A stretch of DNA of 64,000 nucleotides, from NCBI RefSeq assembly GCF_015223355.1, contig NZ_JADFFK010000006.1:186001-250000 (forward strand), in the 5' to 3' direction. The stretch is from Salipiger mangrovisoli (GTDB lineage Bacteria > Pseudomonadota > Alphaproteobacteria > Rhodobacterales > Rhodobacteraceae). Shown in pieces: positions 45,423 through 54,378 of the stretch (its first letter is position 1; every line of letters starts with the position of its first letter). Both the position numbers and the translations under genes were made by a program. A model generated the notes under the pieces. The model saw only the letters and a list, made by a program, of their open reading frames with translations, had not been told where the DNA came from and searched no databases.

Positions 45423-46454
45423 GTGGCGAACACAACGCAGATCGAAGCACGTTCGGTCGGAAAAAAGTTTGGGAAATTCCACGCCTTGCGCGACATTTCC
45501 CTGGAAATCGCCGAAGGCGAATTCCTCTCGTTGCTGGGGCCTTCGGGCTCGGGCAAGACCACCTTCCTGACGCTGCTCGGAGGGTATGAAAACACCACCT
45601 CGGGACAGCTGTTTCTCGAAGGGCAGGACATGACGGGATGGACCGCGAACCAGCGCGGCTTCGGCATGGTTTTCCAGGGCTACGCGCTCTTCCCGCACCT
45701 GACGGTGGCGGAGAACATCGCCTTCCCGCTGAAGGTGCAGAAACGCTCCAAGGCGCAGATCGCCGATCGGGTGGCGCAGATGGTCGAGATGGTCGGCCTT
45801 TCCGGACATGAGAACAAGAAGCCGAAAGCGCTCTCGGGCGGCCAGCAGCAGCGCGTGGCGCTGGCCCGGGCGCTGGCCTATGAGCCCAAGGTGCTGCTGC
45901 TCGACGAGCCTTTCTCGGCGCTCGACAAGAACCTGCGTGGCCAGATGCAGGAGGAGCTGCGCCGCCTGCACCGCGAGCTCGGCACCACTTTCGTCTTTGT
46001 CACCCATGACCAGGAAGAGGCGCTGGCGCTGTCGTCGCGCATCGCCATCTTCAACCACGGCGAGCTGCAGCAGGTCGGTACCCCGGATGATGTCTACGAG
46101 CGTCCCGCCAACCGTTTCACCGCCGAGTTCCTCGGCGACATCAATATCCTGTCCCTCGACGGCACATCCGGCGTCGCCGGAACCCCGATCAAGCTGCCGG
46201 GCAATGCCGCGGGGCTTGGCCACCTCGCCGTCCGCCCGGAGCATATGCGGCTCGCCGCCGAGGGCGACGCCAACCAGCTGCCGGTTCGGCTGCGCGACCG
46301 GGTCTACCTCGGCTCGAAGTCCCGCCTGCTGCTGGAAACGCAGGCCGGCGAGGAGCTGATGCTCTACCTCGACAACGGTGCCGGCCCCGCCGCACCGCAG
46401 ACCGGAGCCGAGCTCCGCGTCGCCTGGGACGTGCAGGACAGCTTCGCCGTCTGA
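45423..46454 (+). CDS. ABC transporter ATP-binding protein (PotA-like), betaine cluster
   Basis: A 343-residue ATPase with Walker A GPSGSGKTT (39-47), the [15 protein letters not shown] signature, Walker B LLLLDEPFSALD, H-loop THDQEEA and a C-terminal TOBE region. GTG at 45423 is preferred because GAGG stands 5 bp before it; the ATG at 45405 has its purine run too close. It opens a transporter operon continued by binding protein and two permeases. The polyamine-type architecture differs from known ProU-like carnitine importers. Confidence 0.9.
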   Translation: MANTTQIEARSVGKKFGKFHALRDISLEIAEGEFLSLLGPSGSGKTTFLTLLGGYENTTSGQLFLEGQDMTGWTANQRGFGMVFQGYALFPHLTVAENIAFPLKVQKRSKAQIADRVAQMVEMVGLSGHENKKPKALSGGQQQRVALARALAYEPKVLLLDEPFSALDKNLRGQMQEELRRLHRELGTTFVFVTHDQEEALALSSRIAIFNHGELQQVGTPDDVYERPANRFTAEFLGDINILSLDGTSGVAGTPIKLPGNAAGLGHLAVRPEHMRLAAEGDANQLPVRLRDRVYLGSKSRLLLETQAGEELMLYLDNGAGPAAPQTGAELRVAWDVQDSFAV

Positions 46455-46567
46455 CGCCCTCCCACCCTGCCTCGCCTTGTGATCCGGCGCGCCGCGCGCA
46501 CCGGGCCGGGGCAGATTTGTCCCCCGACACTCTCTTCCAATCAAGAAACGAAACGACAGGTGAGTAC

Positions 46568-47680
46568 ATGAACAGCCATTTCCAGAACGATTGCGTCGAA
46601 ATCCTCAAGGAACGTCAGGCGAGGGGGCAGATCTCGCGCCGGCAGATGCTGCAGGGTCTCGGAGCGCTGATGGGCACCACGGCCATCGGCCTCGGCGCGC
46701 GCAGCGCGCATGCCGAGACCGGCAAGCTGGTTTTCGTCAACTGGGGCGGCGATGCGCTCGACGCCATGGACGAAGCCTTCGGCAAGCCCTTCACGGCCGA
46801 GACCGGCATCAAGGTGCTCTACGACGGCTCCGGCCCGACCGAGGGCGCGATCATCGCGCAGGCCAAGGGCGGCAACCCGACCTGGGACCTCGTCGATGCC
46901 GAGCCCTTCTCGGCGCAGGCGCTCGGCCGTCAGGGCATGATCGAACCCATCGATTACGACATCGTCGATCCGGCCAAGCAGCGTGAGGGCTTCCAGTGGG
47001 AGTACTCGTCCTCCTGCTACTTCTACTCCTACGTCATCGCCTATGACGCCACGCAGTTCGACACGCCGCCGACCTCGCTGGCCGATTTCTTCGACGCCGA
47101 GAAGTTCCCCGGCAAGCGCGCCATGTACAAATGGGGCGCGGGCATGTGGGAGGCGGCGCTGCTCGCCGATGGCGTGGCGCCCGAGGACCTCTACCCGCTG
47201 GATCTCGACCGCGCGCACAAGAAGATCGAGGGCTTCAAGGAGCACATCGGTGCCTTCTGGGGCGGCGGCGCGGAGAGCCAGTCGCTGCTGCTCAACGGCG
47301 ACGTGTCGATGGCGCTGATCTGGAACACCCGGGCGAGCCTGCTGCACAAGGACACCGAGGGCGAGATCACCTTCACCTGGGATGACGGCATCATCGGGCC
47401 GGGCGGCATCGCCGTGGTCAAGGGCAACCCCGGCGGCACCGAGGCGGCGATGCGCTACATCGCGGCGACGCAGGAGCCCGAGCGCCAGGTGGTGCTGTTC
47501 CAGATGCTCGGCAACGGTCCGAGCAACCCGGCGGCAGACGCGCTGATCCCCGAGGAGGAGCGCATGTTCAACCCGATGGATCCCGAGAACCTGCCCAAGC
47601 AGACCGCGCTCGACATGGACTGGTACGAGAAGAACTACAGCGCGGCGCTCGACGCCTACCTGCAGATCATCTCCGCCTGA
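46568..47680 (+). CDS. ABC transporter substrate-binding protein (PotD-like), betaine cluster
   Basis: A 370-residue binding protein with a twin-arginine type signal (SRRQMLQGLG, R24-R25; cleavage near AHA, residue 49) preceded by an unusually long hydrophilic N-region. The mature part is of the spermidine/putrescine family. The ATG at 46568 follows ACAGGTGA. Given the enzymes downstream it may bind gamma-butyrobetaine, carnitine or another trimethylammonium acid. A hairpin directly follows the gene. Confidence 0.9.
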   Translation: MNSHFQNDCVEILKERQARGQISRRQMLQGLGALMGTTAIGLGARSAHAETGKLVFVNWGGDALDAMDEAFGKPFTAETGIKVLYDGSGPTEGAIIAQAKGGNPTWDLVDAEPFSAQALGRQGMIEPIDYDIVDPAKQREGFQWEYSSSCYFYSYVIAYDATQFDTPPTSLADFFDAEKFPGKRAMYKWGAGMWEAALLADGVAPEDLYPLDLDRAHKKIEGFKEHIGAFWGGGAESQSLLLNGDVSMALIWNTRASLLHKDTEGEITFTWDDGIIGPGGIAVVKGNPGGTEAAMRYIAATQEPERQVVLFQMLGNGPSNPAADALIPEEERMFNPMDPENLPKQTALDMDWYEKNYSAALDAYLQIISA

Positions 47681-47693
47681 TCCCGTCATCCCC

Positions 47694-47721
47694 GCCGCCC
47701 CGTGCCCTGTCGCGGGGCGGC
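47694..47721 (+). terminator. Hairpin between binding-protein and permease genes
   Basis: GCCGCCCCG pairs with CGGGGCGGC across a 10-base loop, 13 bp after the binding-protein stop and just before the AAGGAG ribosome site of the permease. There is no T-run. It probably stabilises the upstream mRNA or lowers permease expression. Confidence 0.5.
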
Positions 47722-47735
47722 GCCAAGGAGCCTCC

Positions 47736-48545
47736 ATGCGCGCCTATCTCTTCCTGATATGCCCCGTTCTGCTGTTCCTCGGAGGCAGCTACCTGCTGCC
47801 CTTCCTCGGGATCATGCAGCTCAGCTTCACCGACCCCGAGCCGGGGCTCGGCCAATACAGCCACGTGCTGTCGGACCCGCTGACGCTCAGCGTGATCTGG
47901 CGCACGCTGCGGATCTGCGTGATCGTCACCGCCGTCTCGGTCGCCGCCGCCTACATCATCACCCTTCTTTGGGTCCGAGGTCGCCCGCTGGTGCGCAGCC
48001 TGACCGAGCTGTGCATCATGATCCCCTTCTGGATCTCCGTCCTCAGCCGTGCCTTCGGCTGGATGTCGATGCTGTCGAACCGCGGCCTGCTGAACACCTG
48101 GCTCAAGGACCTCGGACTGATCGAGACCTCGCTGCAGCTGACGCGCAACGAGTTCGCCGTGATCATCGGCATGTCACACTACCTCATTCCCTTCGCGGTC
48201 TTCCCGCTGGCCACCGCCATGCGCAACGTCGACGAACGCGTGCTGACCGCCGCAGACGGCATGGGCGCCTCTCGCCTGCGCATCTTCTGGCAGGTGTTCC
48301 TGCCGATGACCGCCAGCGGCATCATCGGCGCGACCCTGCTGGTCTTCGTCTTCTCGGTCGGCTTCTTCGTCACTCCCGCGCTGCTGGGCGGCGGGCAGTC
48401 GGTGCTGATCGCCGAGCTGATCTACCTCTGGATCTTCCAGATCCCGCAATGGGGCATGGCCGCCGCGATGAGCGTGATCCTGATGCTCGCGGTGGGCGGC
48501 ATCCTGGTGCTGCTCATGCGCCGCTACGGGGAGATGGCGAAATGA
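47736..48545 (+). CDS. ABC transporter permease (PotB-like), betaine cluster
   Basis: A 269-residue inner-membrane subunit with about six helices and an EAA-type loop (TAADGMGASRLRIF). A ribosome site AAGGAG precedes it. It overlaps the next permease by 4 bp (ATGA), forming the usual heterodimeric pair of a polyamine-type importer. Confidence 0.92.
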   Translation: MRAYLFLICPVLLFLGGSYLLPFLGIMQLSFTDPEPGLGQYSHVLSDPLTLSVIWRTLRICVIVTAVSVAAAYIITLLWVRGRPLVRSLTELCIMIPFWISVLSRAFGWMSMLSNRGLLNTWLKDLGLIETSLQLTRNEFAVIIGMSHYLIPFAVFPLATAMRNVDERVLTAADGMGASRLRIFWQVFLPMTASGIIGATLLVFVFSVGFFVTPALLGGGQSVLIAELIYLWIFQIPQWGMAAAMSVILMLAVGGILVLLMRRYGEMAK

Positions 48546-49354
48546 CAAAGCTGCACCCCGGCCGGCTCGCCACGCTGCTGACCGCGCTGGTCGCGCTCTT
48601 CCTGCTGATGCCGCTGATCGCGGTGGTGCCGGTGAGCTTCACCTCGCGCCGCTATCTCAGCCTGCCCGACGGGAAATACTCGCTGCGCCACTACCAGGCG
48701 CTCTGGGAAGACCCCGAGTGGTTGAGCAGTTTCCTGACCTCGGTGCAGGTTGGCGTGATCGCCAGCCTGCTGGCCGTCGCGCTGGCCACCGCCTTCTGTA
48801 TCGGCATCTGGATGCTGCGCCCGCGCTTCTCCGGGCTGATGACCGGCTTCGTGCTGCTGCCCATGGTGGCACCGCCCGTGGTCTCGTCGCTGACGCTCTA
48901 CTTCTTCCTCAAGAAGCTGTCGGAGTGGAACAGCCTGATCGCCTACGACAGCCTTGGCGGCGTGATCCTCGCCCACATGGTGATGATCGTGCCCTACGCC
49001 GTGGTCGTGGTCATGGTCTCGCTGAGCCAGATCGACCGGCGCATGGATCTGGCCGCGCAATCCATGGGCGCGAGTGTTCCGACCCGCATCTTCGGGGTGA
49101 TCCTGCCCAACATCCGCTTCGGCCTCCTGGGCGCGTTCTTCCTGTGCTTCCTGCTCAGCTGGGACGAGATCGGCGTAACGCTCTTCGTCACCTCGGTCGA
49201 GACCATCACCCTGCCGCGCCGCATGTGGATGGGCCTGCGCGACAACGTCGACCCCTCGATTGCCGCACTCTCGGTGCTGCTGATCCTCGTGGTGAGCCTG
49301 TTGGTGATCGCCCGTGCCCTGCTGCTGATGCGCAAGGAACGCGCCGCCCGCTGA
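48542..49354 (+). CDS. ABC transporter permease (PotC-like), betaine cluster
   Basis: A 270-residue permease with six helices and the EAA-type loop LAAQSMGASVPTRIFG. It completes the transporter; 80 bp later the acyl-CoA dehydrogenase gene begins in the same direction, so transport and CoA-linked catabolism are probably co-transcribed. The start is set by the overlap with the first permease. Confidence 0.92.
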   Translation: MTKLHPGRLATLLTALVALFLLMPLIAVVPVSFTSRRYLSLPDGKYSLRHYQALWEDPEWLSSFLTSVQVGVIASLLAVALATAFCIGIWMLRPRFSGLMTGFVLLPMVAPPVVSSLTLYFFLKKLSEWNSLIAYDSLGGVILAHMVMIVPYAVVVVMVSLSQIDRRMDLAAQSMGASVPTRIFGVILPNIRFGLLGAFFLCFLLSWDEIGVTLFVTSVETITLPRRMWMGLRDNVDPSIAALSVLLILVVSLLVIARALLLMRKERAAR

Positions 49355-49434
49355 TCCTGCCTTTCGCGCCCCGACGGCGCGGAAGACCCCGCAAAACCCC
49401 AGACCAACCCAACGACAGAACAAGAGGGTCCGAC

Positions 49435-50595
49435 ATGCATTTTGGACTGACCGAAGAACAGGAGATGATCGTCTCCACCGTCCGGAGCTTCGTCGAGAAC
49501 GAAATCTACCCGCACGAGGCGGCGGTCGAGCGCAGCGGCGAGGTGCCCGCCGAGGTGGCGCAGGAGATCAAGCAGAAGTGCCTCGATCTCGGCTTCTACG
49601 CTTCCAACTTCCCCGAGAGCGTCGGCGGACCGGGCCTGTCACATCTGGAATTCGCTCTGGTCGAGCGCGAGCTGGGCCGCGGCTCGATGGCGCTGACCCA
49701 CTTCTTCGGCCGCCCGCAGAACATCCTGATGGCCTGCGAGGGCGAGCAGGTGGACCGCTACCTGATGCCCGCCGTGCGCGGCGAGCGCATGGACGCGCTG
49801 GCGATGACCGAGCCCGACGCAGGCTCGGACGTGCGGGGCATGAAATGTACCGCCACCCGTGATGGCGGTGACTGGGTGATCAATGGCTCCAAGCACTTCA
49901 TCTCCGGCGCCGATCACGCGGACTTCTTCATCGTCTTTGTCGCCACCGGCGTCGACGAGACCCCGCGCGGCCCCAAGAAGCGCATCACCTGCTTCCTCGT
50001 CGACCGCGACACCCCCGGCTTCGAGGTGGCGAACGGCTACAACTCGGTCTCGCACCGCGGCTACAAGAACTGCATCCTCTACTTCGACAACTGCCGCCTG
50101 CCCGACGCGCAGGTGCTGGGCGAGGTCGACGGCGGCTTCGAGGTGATGAACGAATGGCTCTACGCCACGCGCATCACCGTGGCGACCATGTCGGTGGGCC
50201 GCGCCCGCCGGGTGTTCGACCACGCCGTGCAATACGCCGCCGAACGCAAGCAGTTCGGCCAGCCGATCGGCAAGTTCCAGGGCGTCAGCTTCCAGATCGC
50301 CGACATGATCACCGAGATTGATGCCGCAGACATGCTGACGCTCTCCTCCGCATGGCGCCTCGATCAGGGCCTGCCAGCAAACCGCGAGATCGCCTCGGCC
50401 AAGGTCTATGCCTCTGAAATGCTGGCCCGCGTCACCGACGCCGCGCTGCAGATCCACGGCGGCATGGGACTGATGGACGAGCTGCCGATCGAACGCTTCT
50501 GGCGGGATGCCCGCGTCGAACGGATCTGGGACGGCACCTCCGAGATCCAGCGTCACATCATCAGCCGGGAAATCTTCCGGCCGCTGGGAGCCTGA
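49435..50595 (+). CDS. Acyl-CoA dehydrogenase, probably gamma-butyrobetainyl-CoA type
   Basis: A 386-residue FAD enzyme of the acyl-CoA dehydrogenase family: AMTEPDAGSDVRG (FAD/substrate block), ERKQFGQPIGKFQ and the C-terminal QIHGGMGLMDELPIERFWRD. At the usual catalytic-base motif (Y/W-E-G-T-S) it reads IWDGTSEIQ, with Asp in place of Glu. In context it should form crotonobetainyl-CoA from gamma-butyrobetainyl-CoA, feeding the CaiD-type hydratase two genes on. The start is the ATG of MHFGLTEEQ, preceded by AGAGGG. Four bases or fewer separate the following genes. Confidence 0.88.
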   Translation: MHFGLTEEQEMIVSTVRSFVENEIYPHEAAVERSGEVPAEVAQEIKQKCLDLGFYASNFPESVGGPGLSHLEFALVERELGRGSMALTHFFGRPQNILMACEGEQVDRYLMPAVRGERMDALAMTEPDAGSDVRGMKCTATRDGGDWVINGSKHFISGADHADFFIVFVATGVDETPRGPKKRITCFLVDRDTPGFEVANGYNSVSHRGYKNCILYFDNCRLPDAQVLGEVDGGFEVMNEWLYATRITVATMSVGRARRVFDHAVQYAAERKQFGQPIGKFQGVSFQIADMITEIDAADMLTLSSAWRLDQGLPANREIASAKVYASEMLARVTDAALQIHGGMGLMDELPIERFWRDARVERIWDGTSEIQRHIISREIFRPLGA

Positions 50596-50598
50596 CCC

Positions 50599-52653
50599 AT
50601 GGAACCGCTCAGCCGCTTCTTCTCGCCCGGTGCGATCGCCGTGATCGGCGGCGGCACCTGGTGCGAGAGCGTGGTGCGCCAGTGCCGCGACACCGGCTTC
50701 GCCGGGCCGATCTGGCCGGTGCACCCCAAGAAATCCGAGGTCGGCGGCCTGCATGCCTACCCGGACCTCGCGTCGCTGCCGGGCGTGCCGGATGCCGCCT
50801 TCATCGGGGTCAACCGCGAGCTTTCGGTGCAGATCGCCGGAGAGCTCTCGGCCATGGGCTGTGGTGGCGCGGTCTGCTTTGCTGCCGGCTTCAGCGAGGC
50901 GGTATCCGAGCTGGCCGACGGCGACGCGCTGCAGGCGCAGCTGGTCGCTGCCGCAGGGCAGATGCGCATCCTCGGGCCCAACTGCTACGGCATCGTCAAC
51001 GCGCTCGACGGCGTGGCGCTCTGGCCTGACCGGCACGGCATGTCGCCGGTGGATAGCGGCGTCGCCGTCATTGGCCAGTCGTCCAACGTGCTGATCAACC
51101 TCACCATGCAGCGCCGGGGCCTGCCGCTGGCCGCGGTCGTGGCGGCGGGCAACCAGGCGCAGACCTCCATGGCCGATCTCGGCATCGCGCTGCTGGAAGA
51201 CCCGCGCATCACCGCGCTGGGGCTGCACATCGAGGGCATCAGCGATTTGCCCGCTTTCGAGGGGCTGGCCCGCCGCGCGCAGGAACTGGGCAAGCCCATC
51301 GTCGCGCTGAAGGTCGGCTCGTCGCAGCAGGCGCAGGAGGCGGCGGTTTCGCACACCGCCTCGCTCACCGGCAGCGACGCCGGGGCGCGGGCGCTGCTGC
51401 GCCGGCTCGGCATGGCGCAGGTGGACACGCCATCGGAGCTGGTCGAGACGCTGAAGCTGCTGCATGTCACCGGCGGGCTTGCCTCGGCCCGGATCGCCTC
51501 GGCTTCGTGCTCGGGCGGCGAGGCCTCGCTGATGGCCGACATGGGCGAGGTGGTGGGGGTAGACTTCCCGGCGCTGGACGATGCGCAGAAGACCGCCCTG
51601 CGTGCCGCGCTTGGCCCCAAGGTCGCACTGGCCAACCCCTTGGACTACAACACCTATATCTGGGGCGACGAGGCGGCGCTGGAAGCCACATTCACCGGCC
51701 TCTGCGACGCCGATCTGGGGCTCGGCTGCGTGGTGATCGACTACCCGCGCGACGACCGTTTCACCGCACCCGACTACGATCAGGTGCTGCGCGCTGTAGC
51801 AAGAACGCGCGAGGCCACCGGCACGCCGATGGCGCTGGTCTCGCTGCTCGCCGAGGGGCTGCCCGAACCAGTCGCGGCGCGGGCACTGGAGCTGGGCATC
51901 ACCCCGCTCTGCGGCATGGGCGAGGCGCTGCGCGCGATCCGTGCCGCGGCGCAGGTCGGCGCGCGGGCAACGGGCGACAACCGCCCGCCCGCGCCGGTTC
52001 TGATGCCGCTCAACGGTCATGGTACCACCCGCATCTACCCCGAGGCCGAGGCCAAGGCGCTGCTCTCGGCGGCAGGCATCCGCGTGCCGAAATCCGACCG
52101 CGCCGACTGCGCCGAGACCGCTGGAACCTGCGCATTTGCCATCGGCTTTCCGGTGGTGCTGAAGGGCGAGGGCATCGCCCACAAGACCGAGGCCGGGGCA
52201 GTGGTGTTGAACCTCGACTGCCGCGAGGCGGTGATGGAGGCGGCGACGGGCATGCCTGCCGAAAGCTTCCTCGTCGAGGAGATGATCACCGGCACCGTCG
52301 CCGAGCTGCTGATCGGCGTGACCCGCGATCCGGCGCATGGCTTCGTGCTGACGCTGGGGCTGGGCGGCATCCTCACCGAGCTGATCCGCGACACCGCCTC
52401 GCTGCTGATCCCCGCCAGCCGCGAGGACGTGCGCAGCGCGCTCACCGGGCTGCGCACCGGCGCGCTGCTCACCGGTTACCGGGGCCGCCCGGCGGCGGAC
52501 ATGGAGGCCGTGCTCGACACGATCATGGCGCTGCAGGAGTTGGTCAGCCGCCACGCGGACAACCTCCACGAAATTGAAATCAACCCGCTGATCTGCCGCA
52601 CCTCGGGCGCGGTGGCGGCGGATGCACTCATCAGGATGGGAGAGAGCCAATGA
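50599..52653 (+). CDS. Acyl-CoA synthetase, NDP-forming (acetate-CoA ligase family)
   Basis: A 684-residue single-chain ADP-forming-type ligase: N-terminal CoA-binding domain (GAIAVIGGGTW, then ILGPNCYG at 125-132), a central succinyl-CoA-ligase-like domain with the phosphohistidine motif VSHTASLTGSD (H252) and a C-terminal ATP-grasp domain (about 470-684, VVLKGEGIAHKTEAGAV). It would activate a carboxylic betaine with CoA. It begins 3 bp after the dehydrogenase and overlaps the hydratase by 4 bp. This class is not the CaiC type of E. coli. Confidence 0.88.
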   Translation: MEPLSRFFSPGAIAVIGGGTWCESVVRQCRDTGFAGPIWPVHPKKSEVGGLHAYPDLASLPGVPDAAFIGVNRELSVQIAGELSAMGCGGAVCFAAGFSEAVSELADGDALQAQLVAAAGQMRILGPNCYGIVNALDGVALWPDRHGMSPVDSGVAVIGQSSNVLINLTMQRRGLPLAAVVAAGNQAQTSMADLGIALLEDPRITALGLHIEGISDLPAFEGLARRAQELGKPIVALKVGSSQQAQEAAVSHTASLTGSDAGARALLRRLGMAQVDTPSELVETLKLLHVTGGLASARIASASCSGGEASLMADMGEVVGVDFPALDDAQKTALRAALGPKVALANPLDYNTYIWGDEAALEATFTGLCDADLGLGCVVIDYPRDDRFTAPDYDQVLRAVARTREATGTPMALVSLLAEGLPEPVAARALELGITPLCGMGEALRAIRAAAQVGARATGDNRPPAPVLMPLNGHGTTRIYPEAEAKALLSAAGIRVPKSDRADCAETAGTCAFAIGFPVVLKGEGIAHKTEAGAVVLNLDCREAVMEAATGMPAESFLVEEMITGTVAELLIGVTRDPAHGFVLTLGLGGILTELIRDTASLLIPASREDVRSALTGLRTGALLTGYRGRPAADMEAVLDTIMALQELVSRHADNLHEIEINPLICRTSGAVAADALIRMGESQ

Positions 52654-53435
52654 CCTCTTCGAACGTGCTCACCGAGCGCCGCGGCGCGGTGCTCGAGGTG
52701 ACGCTGAACCGGCCCAAGGCCAATGCCATCGACATGGCCACCAGCCGCGAGCTGGGCGAGATCTTCACCGAGTTCCGGGACGATCCCGAGCTGCGCGTGG
52801 CGATCCTCACCGGCGCGGGCGAGAAGTTCTTCTGCCCCGGCTGGGACCTCAAGGCTGCCGCCAGCGGCGAGGATGCCGACGGTGATTACGGCAAGGGGGG
52901 CTTCGGCGGCCTGCAGGAGCTGCGCGGCCTGAACAAGCCGGTGATCGCGGCGGTCAACGGCATCGCGTGCGGTGGCGGGCTGGAACTGGCGATCAGCGCC
53001 GACATCATCCTCGCCGCCGACCACGCCTCCTTTGCGCTGCCGGAGATCAAGTCCGGCACCGTGGCAGACGCGGCGACCCTTAAGCTGCCCAAGCGCATCC
53101 CCTATCACATCGCCATGGAGCTGCTCTACACCGGCCGCTGGTTCGACGTGGAAGAGGCGCACCGCTGGGGGCTGGTCAACCGCATCGTGCCGGCGGCCGA
53201 GCTGATGGCCGAGGCACGCAAGATGGCGGACGAGCTTGCCGCAGGTCCGCCGCTGGTCTTCGCCGCGATCAAGGAGATCGCTCGAGAGGCCGAAGACATG
53301 AAGTTCCAGGACGCGTTGAACCGCATCAACGGCAGCCAGTTCGAGACCGTCGAGCGACTCTACCGCTCCGAGGACCAGAAGGAAGGCGCCCGCGCCTTCG
53401 CCGAGAAACGCGACCCGGTCTGGAAGGGCCGGTAA
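52650..53435 (+). CDS. caiD: Crotonobetainyl-CoA hydratase (carnitine racemase type)
   Basis: A 261-residue crotonase-fold enzyme closely patterned on CaiD: GWDLKAAASGE then GKGGFGGLQEL, the oxyanion block NGIACGGGLELA and the two catalytic glutamates E112 and E132 (LPEIKSG). It adds water to crotonobetainyl-CoA to give carnitinyl-CoA. It overlaps the acyl-CoA synthetase and is followed by the BKACE gene 19 bp later. Among crotonases, the CaiD assignment is supported by both sequence and context. Confidence 0.87.
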   Translation: MTSSNVLTERRGAVLEVTLNRPKANAIDMATSRELGEIFTEFRDDPELRVAILTGAGEKFFCPGWDLKAAASGEDADGDYGKGGFGGLQELRGLNKPVIAAVNGIACGGGLELAISADIILAADHASFALPEIKSGTVADAATLKLPKRIPYHIAMELLYTGRWFDVEEAHRWGLVNRIVPAAELMAEARKMADELAAGPPLVFAAIKEIAREAEDMKFQDALNRINGSQFETVERLYRSEDQKEGARAFAEKRDPVWKGR

Positions 53436-53454
53436 GGAGACGACAGGAGACACC

Positions 53455-54378
53455 ATGCCTCTTCAGATGAACCGCAAGCTCTTTCTCACCGCCGCGATCA
53501 CCGGCGCGGGCGCCACGCAGGACAAGAGCCGCCTCGTGCCGCGCTCGCCCAAGGAGATCGCAGAGGCCGCCATCGACGCCGCCAAGGCCGGGGCGGCCAT
53601 CGTCCACTGTCACGTGCGCGACCCCGAGACCGGCGCGCCCTGCCGCGACCTTGACTACTATCGCGAGCTGACCGACCGCATCCGGTCCTCCGAGGTGGAC
53701 ATGGTGCTGAACCTCACCGCCGGAGTCGGCGGCGACCTGACATTCGGCGATCCCGAGACGCCGATGCAGCTCGACGCACCGAACACCGACATGGCGGGCG
53801 CCACCGAGCGGATGGCCCACATCCGCGCCTGCCTGCCGGAGATCTGCACGCTCGACTGCGGCTCGATGAACTTCGGTGACGGTGACTACGTGATGACCAA
53901 CACCACCAACATGCTGCGCGCCATGGGTTCGCAGATGACCGAGCTTGGCGTGAAGCCCGAGATCGAGGCCTTCGACACCGGCCACCTGTGGTTCGCCAAG
54001 CAGCTGGTGAAGGAGGGCGTGCTCGAAGACCCGGCGCTGGTGCAGCTCTGCATGGGCATTCCCTGGGGCGCGCCGAACGACCTCAATACCTTCATGGCGA
54101 TGGTCAACAACGTGCCCGACAGCTGGACATGGTCGGCCTTCAGCCTCGGGCGCGACCAGATGCCCTATGTGGCGGCGGCGACGCTGGCGGGCGGCAACGT
54201 CCGCGTCGGGCTGGAGGACAACATCTACCTCGAGCGCGGCGTCATGGCGACCAACGCGCAGCTGGTCGAGAAGGGGGCGGACCTGCTGACCAACATGGGC
54301 GCCTCGCTGATCGGCCCGGAAGAGGTGCGCGCGCAGCTCGGTCTCGTGAAGCGCGCCGCCCCGTCGGTCCCGGCATGA
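53455..54378 (+). CDS. BKACE-family beta-keto acid cleavage enzyme (3-dehydrocarnitine type)
   Basis: A 307-residue DUF849/BKACE enzyme, which uses acetyl-CoA to cleave a beta-keto acid into acetoacetate and an acyl-CoA. Zinc ligands H51 and H53 (VHCHVRDPETG) and the blocks EIEAFDTGH and MGIPWGAPND are visible. Directly upstream of a carnitine 3-dehydrogenase it is expected to convert 3-dehydrocarnitine to betainyl-CoA and acetoacetate, a known BKACE activity. It overlaps the dehydrogenase gene by 4 bp. Confidence 0.9.
   Translation: MPLQMNRKLFLTAAITGAGATQDKSRLVPRSPKEIAEAAIDAAKAGAAIVHCHVRDPETGAPCRDLDYYRELTDRIRSSEVDMVLNLTAGVGGDLTFGDPETPMQLDAPNTDMAGATERMAHIRACLPEICTLDCGSMNFGDGDYVMTNTTNMLRAMGSQMTELGVKPEIEAFDTGHLWFAKQLVKEGVLEDPALVQLCMGIPWGAPNDLNTFMAMVNNVPDSWTWSAFSLGRDQMPYVAAATLAGGNVRVGLEDNIYLERGVMATNAQLVEKGADLLTNMGASLIGPEEVRAQLGLVKRAAPSVPA

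Noticed and set aside
45423-49354. Naming the cluster's ABC transporter as a carnitine transporter of the ProU/CaiX type
   Set aside because: The binding protein and permeases are of the spermidine/putrescine family, not the glycine-betaine family, so only the context suggests a betaine-like substrate.
49639-52650. Very long open frame (about 1000 codons) on the minus strand across the acyl-CoA dehydrogenase and ligase genes
   Set aside because: It is antisense to two well-supported genes, its protein is rich in Arg, His, Ala and Gly without any recognisable domain, and such frames are common in GC-rich DNA.
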